From: Chloroflexota bacterium
GTDB lineage: Bacteria; Chloroflexota; Anaerolineae; Ardenticatenales; Ardenticatenaceae
Assembly (NCBI GenBank): GCA_003520455.1
Contig: DOUV01000601.1
Coordinates: 3,640 to 10,163, forward strand
DNA: 6,524 nucleotides
Direction: 5' to 3'
In this document: one piece after another, positions 1 through 6,302 of the stretch
Layout of the letters: each line of letters begins with the position of its first letter
Position numbering within the stretch: the stretch's first letter is position 1
The notes under the pieces: model-generated
The model's input: the letters and a program-made list of their open reading frames with translations, nothing else
Databases searched by the model: none
Told to the model about the DNA's origin: nothing
Translations under genes and position numbers: made by a program

Positions 1-19
1 ACCCCTCAGGGCAGGGGCT

Positions 20-46
20 CCCAGGGCTTCCAGCCCTGGGCTTTCT
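20..46 (+). terminator. Probable rho-independent terminator of an upstream gene
   Basis: A perfect 9-bp GC-rich stem (CCCAGGGCT at 20-28, AGCCCTGGG at 32-40) closes a 3-base loop and is followed by the pyrimidine-rich run CTTTCT. The T-tract is poor, so this is a moderate terminator candidate for a plus-strand gene that ends left of the window. A second, weaker inverted repeat (CCCCT at 2-6 with AGGGG at 13-17) lies just before it. Confidence 0.45.
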
Positions 47-86
47 CTCGCGAGCATTGTAAGCTGAGTCTGCGTTGAACCGGGTC

Positions 87-119
87 AGGTGCGACGCACT
101 TCCGAAGTGCGTCGCACCT
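87..119. repeat. Perfect palindrome upstream of ugd
   Basis: Left arm AGGTGCGACGCACTTC (87-102) and right arm GAAGTGCGTCGCACCT (104-119) are exact reverse complements around the single base C103. As RNA this gives a 15-bp stem with a CCG loop. Each arm also contains an 11-base sub-palindrome broken only at its centre (GTGCG-A-CGCAC and GTGCG-T-CGCAC), so the element is a palindrome made of palindromes. It ends 31 bp before the ugd start. It could be a dispersed intergenic repeat, a bidirectional terminator or a protein-binding operator; the sequence alone does not decide. The following TTATT is too short for a strong terminator. Confidence 0.7.
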
Positions 120-150
120 TATTGACGTCTGCTTCAGGAGTGCGCCCATC

Positions 151-2904
151 ATGAAACGTATCTGCGTTACCGGAACGGGATATGTTGGCCTCGTTACCGG
201 AACCTGTTTTGCCGACATGGGCAACAGAGTGATCTGCCTCGACATCGACGCACAAAAGATCGAGAGGCTCCGCAAGAGTGAGGTACCGATCTACGAGCCC
301 GGGTTGGAGGAGATGGTCCGTCGCAACGTGGCTGCCGGCCGGCTGCATTTTACGACCTGTTACGAAGAGGCGATCCCCGAGAGCGAGTTTGTTTTCATCG
401 CCGTTGGTACTCCCGAGGGTGTGGATGGCGAGGCCGATCTCAACTACGTCGAGGCCAGCGCGCGGTCGATAGCCCAGGCGATGATCCACCCGGTGGTGAT
501 CATCAACAAGAGTACCGTCCCTGTGGGGACAGGAGACTGGGTCGCCGACATCATCGGGCGCAATCAGTGCGAGCCGATCGATTTCGCTGTGGTCTCCAAC
601 CCCGAGTTTCTGCGCGAGGGCTCGGCGATCAACGATTTCATCCAGCCCGATCGCGTCGTGCTGGGCTCGCTCAACCGCGAGGCTGCCGAGCAGGTAGCCC
701 AGCTCTACCTGCCGCTGCGCATCCCCATCATCATCACCGACCTGCGCACGGCCGAGATGATCAAGTACGCGTCCAACGCCTTTTTGGCCACCCGCATCTC
801 ATTCATCAATGAGATCGCCTCGATCTGCGAGAAGCTTGGCGCAGACATCAAGGAGGTTGCGGTCGGGATGGGCTACGACAAGCGCATCGGGCATCACTTT
901 TTGGATGCAGGTGTGGGATACGGCGGCTCGTGTTTTGAGGGCCAGGAGACCGTTTTCACCCTCAACAGCCCGAATGTGGCGGCCGAGTCGTTTGAAACAC
1001 TCTTCGCCAGTGCCGGCGAGCCGTTCCAGGGCGATTCCGTCCAGGTGTGCACGCCAAAGGAGCGGCGAGTCCTGGCGTTTGATCTGGAAACCGGGCGCCC
1101 GGCACTGGCTGAGGTCAAGGCCGTGACGCGGCGGCCCTACAAAGGAACCATGGTCAAGATCAAAGCGAGCATGGGGCGCTCGCTGCGGGTCACGGCTGAC
1201 CATCCGGTCATTTTGCGCTCCAGGGCCGGTTTTGAGACTGTGCCGGCTCTCGCCGTTGCGCCGGGAGATCAGCTTCTGGCGCTGTGCGATCTTCCTGCCG
1301 TCGAGCCGGTGACTCAGCTCGATCTCATCGAATTGCTGGCCGGCAGCGAGCTGGAAGCCAATGTCTACGTCGCCCCCACCGACGATTCGTTCAGGGCCCA
1401 GTATGCTCGCTTTGCCGCCCACGTCCCGCTGGAGATGCTGCAGGATCTGCAGGAGATCGAGCGCGGGAATCGGATGCCGCTGCGCCTGTTCCGCCATCTG
1501 CGCAGGGCGGGCGTGCTCGGCGTGCCGGCTGAAAAGCTCCAACTCTCCACTGCCAGGGGGACGGGGACCCGGCTCAATGCCGTCATCCCGGTGGATGCCG
1601 ACCTGTTGCGTTTCTGCGGTTACTACGTCGCCCAGGGCTCCATCAACTGCGCCGGCGGGCGGGCCGGCACGGTGCGGGAGCGCGTGGGGATCAGCTTCCA
1701 TCAAGACGAGGTCGAGACCATTTCCGACCTGCACCACATCCTCGCGCGGTGGGGATTGAAGTTTGTCGAGCGGTGCACTCCACACGCTGTCACGACGATT
1801 GTCTCCTCGCGCATCTTTGCCTGGCTGCTCCGAGATGTCCTCAAGGTCGGCACGCGCTCAGACGACAAAGCCCTGCCGCGTCTGGCCTTCAACGTGACAC
1901 CTGACTTGCGCCGCGAATTGCTCCGCGGCGCGTTCAGCGGGGACGGCGCCGTCACGACGGTGCAGAACGGCCGCAACCTGATATTCGAGTACGCGACCGC
2001 CAGCAAGCAACTGGCCGACGGGATGGCACTGGTATTGCAGTCGATCGGCATTGTCCCAGCCGTGCGCAAGCGGCGGGTGAATCGATCGAAACAACACGCG
2101 TACATCCTTCGAGTGAGCGGTTACGCTCACATGGCGGCCCTCCAGGATGTTTTCGGCGCCAGGCATCGCACCGCCATCAGCACCGTGCTGGCCGGCTACC
2201 AACGGCACAGTCGGCAGCGCGGTTTCTCGCATCAGGGGGGGTATGCGACCCTCACCGTCCAGGCCGTGGAGTATGAGGAGGTTGATACCACCGTCTATAG
2301 CCTGGAAACGAGCACCGGAACCCTCGTCGCCTCATCGGGCTTGATCTGCCACAACTGCTTCCCCAAAGACGTGAAAGCTCTCGCCCACATGGCGTCGGTT
2401 CACGGCTGCCACCCGCAGATGCTGCGCTCGGTCATGGAGATCAACCGCGACAAACGCCGCGAGGTGATCCACAAACTGCGTGATCTGTTCGATGGCCACA
2501 TGCGCGACAGGACGGTCGGTCTGCTCGGCCTGGCATTCAAGCCCAACACCGACGACATGCGCGAGGCCCCGGCCGTCGAGATCGCGCGCCTCCTCCATCA
2601 TGAGGGCGTCCATGTCAAAGGGTACGATCCCGTCGCCCTGCCGGTCGCCAGCCGGATGCTCCCCTGGCTGAAACTGGCGGAAGACCCCTACGACCTGGCC
2701 GATGGCGCCGATGCCATCATTGTCGTGACAGAATGGAACGAGTTCAAGCACGTGGACCTGGCCCGGATTCGCACCCTGATGCACACCCCGATCATCGTAG
2801 ACGGTCGCAACGTCTATGAGCCGGAGACGATGGCACGGCTGGGCTTTATCTATCGTGGCATGGGCCGGGGCTACAATGGGGCCGGCAAAACCATGGAGCA
2901 GTAG
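151..2904 (+). CDS. ugd: UDP-glucose 6-dehydrogenase precursor containing an intein
   Basis: After splicing, this cytosolic enzyme would oxidise UDP-glucose to UDP-glucuronate with two NAD+, feeding polysaccharide precursor synthesis. Seen in the sequence: N-terminal Rossmann fold with GTGYVGL at residues 8-14 and Asp31 after the second strand; KSTVPVG with Thr122; NPEFLREGS with Glu152 and Glu156; the central dimerisation helix with Lys205 and Asn209; the active-site motif GYGGS/CFPKD split by the intein (Ser260, then Cys736 and Asp740); and the C-terminal UDP-binding domain with GLAFKPNTDDMREAP. These match the Thr, Glu, Lys, Asn, Cys and Asp catalytic set known for the family. The 917-residue reading frame is open throughout. 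Removing residues 261-735 leaves 442 residues, a normal family length, and puts the catalytic Cys at position 261. AGGAG at 136-140, 10 bases before the ATG, supports the start. A related nucleotide-sugar dehydrogenase is possible, but the motifs favour UDP-glucose. Confidence 0.95.
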   Translation: MKRICVTGTGYVGLVTGTCFADMGNRVICLDIDAQKIERLRKSEVPIYEPGLEEMVRRNVAAGRLHFTTCYEEAIPESEFVFIAVGTPEGVDGEADLNYVEASARSIAQAMIHPVVIINKSTVPVGTGDWVADIIGRNQCEPIDFAVVSNPEFLREGSAINDFIQPDRVVLGSLNREAAEQVAQLYLPLRIPIIITDLRTAEMIKYASNAFLATRISFINEIASICEKLGADIKEVAVGMGYDKRIGHHFLDAGVGYGGSCFEGQETVFTLNSPNVAAESFETLFASAGEPFQGDSVQVCTPKERRVLAFDLETGRPALAEVKAVTRRPYKGTMVKIKASMGRSLRVTADHPVILRSRAGFETVPALAVAPGDQLLALCDLPAVEPVTQLDLIELLAGSELEANVYVAPTDDSFRAQYARFAAHVPLEMLQDLQEIERGNRMPLRLFRHLRRAGVLGVPAEKLQLSTARGTGTRLNAVIPVDADLLRFCGYYVAQGSINCAGGRAGTVRERVGISFHQDEVETISDLHHILARWGLKFVERCTPHAVTTIVSSRIFAWLLRDVLKVGTRSDDKALPRLAFNVTPDLRRELLRGAFSGDGAVTTVQNGRNLIFEYATASKQLADGMALVLQSIGIVPAVRKRRVNRSKQHAYILRVSGYAHMAALQDVFGARHRTAISTVLAGYQRHSRQRGFSHQGGYATLTVQAVEYEEVDTTVYSLETSTGTLVASSGLICHNCFPKDVKALAHMASVHGCHPQMLRSVMEINRDKRREVIHKLRDLFDGHMRDRTVGLLGLAFKPNTDDMREAPAVEIARLLHHEGVHVKGYDPVALPVASRMLPWLKLAEDPYDLADGADAIIVVTEWNEFKHVDLARIRTLMHTPIIVDGRNVYEPETMARLGFIYRGMGRGYNGAGKTMEQ
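931..2355 (+). mobile_element. In-frame intein with LAGLIDADG endonuclease, inserted at the Ugd catalytic cysteine
   Basis: Residues 261-735 of the precursor (475 aa) interrupt GYGGSCFPKD between Ser260 and the catalytic Cys. Splicing blocks seen: block A starts CFEGQETVF (Cys1 is residue 261); block B is RVTADHPVI with Thr348 and His351 in the TxxH pattern; block F is VYSLETSTGTLVASSGLI; block G is CHN/C, giving penultimate His734, terminal Asn735 and +1 Cys736. This is the full residue set of a class 1 self-splicing intein, so splicing is expected to work. The N-terminal splicing part is about residues 261-390, followed by a linker, the endonuclease at about 480-690, and the C-terminal splicing part at about 715-735. 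The insert replaces no host residues: GYGGS joins directly to CFPKDV. Base composition resembles the flanking extein, so there is no sign of very recent transfer. From memory, the Methanocaldococcus jannaschii UDP-glucose dehydrogenase also carries an intein; whether it uses the same site was not checked. Confidence 0.95.
1603..1953 (+). other. LAGLIDADG homing endonuclease core of the intein, one acidic residue replaced
   Basis: Two LAGLIDADG helices are recognisable inside the intein. The first is LLRFCGYYVAQGS (residues 485-497), where the position normally Asp or Glu is Gln495 (codon CAG at 1633-1635). The second is LLRGAFSGDGAV (590-601), with the expected acid at Asp598 (codon GAC at 1942-1944). 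Between them is an alpha/beta stretch ending in KALPRLAFN, the usual lead-in to the second helix of intein endonucleases. Each helix normally supplies one metal-binding acid, so loss of the first suggests a dead or nicking-only enzyme. That last step is inference. Confidence 0.8.
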
Positions 2905-3004
2905 CGGGCCGGCGCGGCCGATGAAAGCGTCTTGGTGGCACGTGATTTGCGGGCTGGTTGGAATGGGCGGCCAGCGCAGGCAGATTTTTGGAAATGCTGC
3001 CGGC

Positions 3005-3033
3005 AGCAGAGCGGCTTTTCACACTGCTCTGCT
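3005..3033 (+). terminator. Weak hairpin between ugd and the first M16 gene
   Basis: AGCAGAGC (3005-3012) pairs perfectly with GCTCTGCT (3026-3033) across a 13-base loop, followed by CTTCACC. It lies about 100 bp after the ugd stop and about 75 bp before the next start. It could be a weak terminator of ugd, but there is no T-tract, so the call is tentative. Confidence 0.25.
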
Positions 3034-3095
3034 CTTCACCCGGGCGGGAACTGCGTCGGTAGAATTCTCATTCAACGGCGGATACCGAAAACGAT

Positions 3096-3100
3096 AGGAG
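3096..3100 (+). promoter_or_regulatory. Shine-Dalgarno site that fixes the GTG start of the M16 gene
   Basis: AGGAG lies 8 bases before the GTG at 3109. The reading frame is open upstream to an ATG at 2932, but the 59 residues that start would add match nothing typical of M16 peptidases. From GTG the protein begins VNRNGVRETRLENGLRI, just where family members start. Confidence 0.75.
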
Positions 3101-3108
3101 AAGCGCGA

Positions 3109-4410
3109 GTGAATCGCAATGGAGTTCGTGAGACTCGCCTTGAGAACGGGCTGCGGATTCTGACGAAAGAGTTACACCACGCCCCGGTCACGAGCTTTTG
3201 GGTCTGGTACCGGGTGGGAAGCCGCAACGAGGTGCCCGGGATCACCGGTGTCAGTCACTGGGTCGAGCATATGATGTTTAAGGGGACGGAGCAGTTTCCC
3301 AAGGGTGAGATTGACCGCCAGGTTTCGCGCCTGGGGGGGATGTGGAATGCATTCACCTGGCTCGACTTCACCGCCTACTTCGCCACGATGCCGGCCGACC
3401 GCATCGATCTCTCGCTCCGCTTGGAAGCCGACCGTATGGTCAACTCGCAATTCGAGCGCCAGGAGGTGGAGGCGGAGCGAACCGTCATCCTCTCTGAGCT
3501 CCACATGTACGAGAACCACCCGACCTTCCTGCTCGGCCGGGAGATGACTGCCACCGCCCTGCACGTCCACTCCTACCGGCACGAGACCATCGGCTGGGAG
3601 TCGGACCTCGAGACGATGACCCGCGACGACCTCTACCGCCACTACCGCACCTACTACGTGCCCAACAACGCCGTCGCTGTGGCGGTCGGTGATTTCGAGA
3701 CCGAGGCGATGGTGGATCGCATCGCCGAGCTCTACGGCAGCATCTCGGCCGGGCCGCCGCATCAGCCGGTGACCTGGCACGAGCCGCCCCAGCGCGGCGA
3801 GCGCCGCGTTGAGGTGATCGGTCCAGGGAGCACTCCCTATCTCTCGCTGGCCTATCACGCGCCGGCTGCCGGTGATGATGACTGGTGGGCACTGGCCGTG
3901 GCCGATACGATCCTGGGTGGTGCGAAGGGCTTCAGCCTCTTCGGCGGCTCGCCCAACAACCGCTCCTCGCGCCTCTACCGGGCGCTGGTGGACCGTGGCC
4001 TGGCGGCGGGCGTCAGCAGCAGCGTGGTGCCGACGATTGACCCCTACCTCTACTCGGTCAACGTGACCCTCATCCCCACGGCCGACCGTGCCGAGGTCGA
4101 GCGGGCCACCAGTGCCGAGATTGACCGCCTGCGTGACGAGCCGATTCGCGAGGATGAACTGGAGAAGGCCAGGAAGCAGACCCGCGCCCAGTTCGCCTTC
4201 AGCAGCGAGAGTGTGACGAGCCAGGGCTACTGGCTGGGGTTCAGCAGTACCGTCGCCGACCTGGCCTGGTTCGACCGATTCCTCGATCGGGTCGACGCCG
4301 TCAGCGCCGCCGATATTCAGCGCGTTGCCCAGCGCTACCTTCAGCCCATCGGGCGCACCGTTGGGTGGTATCTGCCGGGGAGGGTTGAAGGTGGGAAGAG
4401 TGCAGGTTGA
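3109..4410 (+). CDS. M16B zinc metallopeptidase, catalytic subunit
   Basis: A 433-residue metallopeptidase of the processing peptidase/insulinase family, expected to cut peptides or unfolded segments in the cytosol; no signal peptide or membrane segment is visible. The inverted zinc motif HxxEH is present as HWVEH (His50, Glu53 as base, His54). The distal zinc ligand is Glu130 in ERTVILSEL, with the second conserved Glu at 123; the 75 residues between His54 and Glu130 match the family. The N-terminal M16 domain covers about residues 10-160 and the C-terminal domain about 170-400, including the glycine-rich stretch GGAKGFSLFGGSPNNRSSRLY. That C-terminal domain lacks the Arg/Tyr pair of complete M16 active sites: it reads DRGLAAGVSS where a Tyr is expected after GLA. 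The next gene has the pair, which suggests the two subunits complete each other. The GTG start is chosen from the Shine-Dalgarno site and family length. The last residues, VEGGKSAG, come from a direct repeat. The substrate is unknown. Confidence 0.9.
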   Translation: MNRNGVRETRLENGLRILTKELHHAPVTSFWVWYRVGSRNEVPGITGVSHWVEHMMFKGTEQFPKGEIDRQVSRLGGMWNAFTWLDFTAYFATMPADRIDLSLRLEADRMVNSQFERQEVEAERTVILSELHMYENHPTFLLGREMTATALHVHSYRHETIGWESDLETMTRDDLYRHYRTYYVPNNAVAVAVGDFETEAMVDRIAELYGSISAGPPHQPVTWHEPPQRGERRVEVIGPGSTPYLSLAYHAPAAGDDDWWALAVADTILGGAKGFSLFGGSPNNRSSRLYRALVDRGLAAGVSSSVVPTIDPYLYSVNVTLIPTADRAEVERATSAEIDRLRDEPIREDELEKARKQTRAQFAFSSESVTSQGYWLGFSSTVADLAWFDRFLDRVDAVSAADIQRVAQRYLQPIGRTVGWYLPGRVEGGKSAG

Positions 4411-4424
4411 AGGTGGGAAGGGTG
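4383..4424. repeat. 22-bp-period direct repeat spanning the M16 stop codon
   Basis: GGTTGAAGGTGGGAAG occurs at 4383-4398 and again at 4405-4420, and the match continues as RGTG after each copy. Because the period is 22, not a multiple of three, the two copies are read in different frames. The first encodes part of the C-terminal tail and the second supplies the TGA stop at 4408-4410. The remaining gap to 4514 shows no other clear element. Confidence 0.75.
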
Positions 4425-4514
4425 GCGGGGTGTCAGAGGTGACTCTGCTGGAAGGCGTTTCGTAGCGGACGACGAGTTTAACATTGCAAGGAAACAGTGA
4501 GCGCAGGGTGAAGA

Positions 4515-5810
4515 ATGGATGAAAACGAGACGATCAATCGTGAACACTCACTCCCCGGTCCCGATGATGTTGTTGTGCGAACGCTCCCGAATGGGCTGAC
4601 CATTCTGGCCCGCGAGAACTTCAGCAGTCCGGCCGTGGTCGCCAGCGGGCTCTTGCGGGTGGGGGCGCAGGATGAGCCGGAGGAGAGGGCGGGGCTGGCG
4701 GCGCTGGTCGCCTCGATGCTGGCACGCGGGACCGAGCAGCGCAGCTTCGACGAGATCAACGAGACCATCGAGGGCGTCGGCGGGAGTCTGGCCATCGCCG
4801 CGGGCGTCCACACGACCCGCTTCAGCTTCAAGAGCCTGGCCGAGGATTTTCCGACTCTGCTGGGTGTCCTCGCCGACGTTGTGCGGAACCCTACTTTCCC
4901 GGCCGATCATCTCGAACGCGTCCGCGCCCAGCGGCTGACGGTGCTGCGCGAGCGCGAGAACAATACGCAATCCGTGGCGGAACGCCTCTTCTATGAGCAG
5001 GCCTACCCTCCAGGCCACCCCTACCACACGCCGGTGGATGGGACCGTCGAGAGCGTGGAGGTCCTCACCCGCGACGACGTAGTGCGCTTTTACGAGCGCA
5101 ACTACGAGCCACGCGATGCGATCATTGTCGTTGTTGGTGCCATCCCTCCGACCGAGGCCATCGCGCAGGTCGAGCAGGCCTTCCAGGATTGGGCCAACCT
5201 TGAGGGACGGGAGCGGGCTGAGATACCGCCGGCCGGGCGGCCGGCGGAACCGGTGCGCGCGTTCCGGGCGGTGCCCGGCAAAACCCAGAGCGACATCGTG
5301 ATTGGGGCGCCGGCCGTGTCGCGCACCGATCCCGACTACCTGCCAGCCTACGTCGCCAACACGGTGCTGGGTGTGTTCGGCCTGATGGGACGGCTCGGCG
5401 AGTCTGTTCGGGACGAGCAGGGGCTGGCCTACTACGCGCGCAGCTCCCTCGACCCCGCCGTGAGTCAGGGAGCCTGGACCGCAACCGCCGGCGTGGCGCC
5501 CGATAAAGTCGACCAGGCTGTGGACACGATCCTCACGGAGTTCGCGCGCCTGGGGCAGGAGCCGGTCCCCGGCGAAGAGTTGGCCGACAGCAAATCGTTT
5601 CTCACCGGCTCGCTGCCCCTGCGGCTCGAGACGAACGAGGGTGTGGCACGCTTGCTGCTCGACATCATGTTCTACGATCTCGGCCTGGATTATCTCCAGC
5701 GCTACGCCGCGCTGATCAACGCCATCGGCCCGACCGAGGTCCAGCGGGTCGCCGCGACCTACCTCGAGCCCTCGGCCTACGTCCTGGCCGTCGCCGGGCC
5801 ACCCCAATAG
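4515..5810 (+). CDS. M16B peptidase family, zinc-site-deficient partner subunit
   Basis: A 431-residue M16 protein, probably the non-catalytic half of a heteromeric protease with the preceding gene, 104 bp upstream. It aligns along the family fold: N-terminal TLPNGLTILARE, the region equivalent to the zinc helix, RNPTFPADHLERVRAQRLTVLRERENN, and the C-terminal domain with NTVLGVFGLMGRLGESVRDEQGLAYYARS. In place of HxxEH it has A63-LV-A66-S67 within GLAALVASMLARGT, so zinc cannot be bound in the usual way. The first downstream Glu is also replaced by Gln (RAQRLTVL). It keeps the family's Arg/Tyr pair, Arg299 and Tyr306 in VRDEQGLAY, which its partner lacks. The same division of labour is known from two-subunit bacterial M16B proteases and the alpha/beta subunits of the mitochondrial processing peptidase. 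No signal peptide is visible, so it is likely cytosolic. AGGG at 4505-4508 is a modest ribosome site for the ATG. Confidence 0.9.
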   Translation: MDENETINREHSLPGPDDVVVRTLPNGLTILARENFSSPAVVASGLLRVGAQDEPEERAGLAALVASMLARGTEQRSFDEINETIEGVGGSLAIAAGVHTTRFSFKSLAEDFPTLLGVLADVVRNPTFPADHLERVRAQRLTVLRERENNTQSVAERLFYEQAYPPGHPYHTPVDGTVESVEVLTRDDVVRFYERNYEPRDAIIVVVGAIPPTEAIAQVEQAFQDWANLEGRERAEIPPAGRPAEPVRAFRAVPGKTQSDIVIGAPAVSRTDPDYLPAYVANTVLGVFGLMGRLGESVRDEQGLAYYARSSLDPAVSQGAWTATAGVAPDKVDQAVDTILTEFARLGQEPVPGEELADSKSFLTGSLPLRLETNEGVARLLLDIMFYDLGLDYLQRYAALINAIGPTEVQRVAATYLEPSAYVLAVAGPPQ

Positions 5811-5892
5811 AGGTATGAGGGCTGTGTTATGGGTTAACCAGGGCGACGCGCCGAACGCAGAACCCAGCAGCCATCACTCAAGACTCCCGAAG

Positions 5893-6258
5893 ATGCTTGC
5901 GACGGGTGTTGATCTGATCGAAGTCGACCGCATCGAGGAGGCGGTGCAGCGCTTTGGGGCCCGCTTCCTCGATCGCGTTTTTACAGTGGCCGAGCAGCGC
6001 GACTGCGCGGACCGTCCAACGTCCCTGGCCGCGCGCTGGGCGGCCAAGGAAGCTGCCAGCAAGGCGCTCGGCATCGGCATCGGCGATGTTCGCTGGGTCG
6101 AAATGGAGGTGGTGCGCGGCGTGCGCGGCGAGCCGGTGCTTCGCTTCCACGGGGATGCCGCGACGCTGGTTGCCGCCCGCGGCTGGCGCACATGGTCGCT
6201 CAGTCTCTCGCACACTGCCGAGCTCGCGATTGCCTTCGTCGTCGCCCAGGGCGAGTGA
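5893..6258 (+). CDS. acpS: Holo-[acyl-carrier-protein] synthase
   Basis: A 4'-phosphopantetheinyl transferase that moves the phosphopantetheine arm of coenzyme A onto the serine of acyl carrier protein, activating it for fatty acid synthesis; cytosolic, Mg-dependent. Family motifs: ATGVDLIEVDRI with the metal ligand Asp7, RFGARFLDRVFTVAE, WAAKEAASKALG with Lys52, Glu53 and Lys57, and the C-terminal SLSLSHTAELAIAFVV. From the ATG at 5893 the protein is 121 residues, the usual AcpS length, and begins three residues before the conserved GVDL. That ATG has no good Shine-Dalgarno site. An in-frame ATG at 5815, 5 bases after the upstream stop codon, would add 26 residues (starting MRAVLWVNQG) that do not resemble the family, so it is judged less likely. 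All expected catalytic residues are present. Confidence 0.92.
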   Translation: MLATGVDLIEVDRIEEAVQRFGARFLDRVFTVAEQRDCADRPTSLAARWAAKEAASKALGIGIGDVRWVEMEVVRGVRGEPVLRFHGDAATLVAARGWRTWSLSLSHTAELAIAFVVAQGE

Positions 6259-6302
6259 TTCCGGTCTCACTCCTCAGTACGAACGGGCCATGATGGTGTA
6301 TC

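Noticed and set aside
75..150. Promoter for ugd (TTGAAC at 75-80 or TTGACG at 122-127 as -35)
   Set aside because: No acceptable -10 hexamer lies 16-18 bases downstream of either, so no promoter is called.
799..1785. Minus-strand open frame (328 codons) across the ugd extein-intein boundary
   Set aside because: It spans both extein and intein coding sequence on the other strand and shows no motif; it is a shadow of codon usage.
3060..3065. TAGAAT as a -10 box for the M16 genes
   Set aside because: No recognisable -35 at suitable spacing; one hexamer alone is too weak.
2816..3097. Plus-strand 93-codon frame overlapping the ugd end
   Set aside because: It starts inside ugd in another frame, has a composition typical of shadow frames, and matches nothing recognisable.
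2932..3108. Upstream in-frame ATG extension of the first M16 gene
   Set aside because: The 59 extra residues resemble translated non-coding DNA and no signal peptide is visible. The GTG at 3109 has AGGAG at the right spacing.
4548..5807. Long minus-strand open frame (419 codons) antisense to the second M16 gene
   Set aside because: It mirrors a clearly recognisable M16 gene in high-GC DNA, where antisense frames stay open by codon bias. Its translation is Gly/Arg/His-rich with no family motif.
6259..6302. Bidirectional terminator between the converging acpS and phasin-like genes
   Set aside because: No stem of useful length with a T-tract on either strand could be found in the 44 bp.
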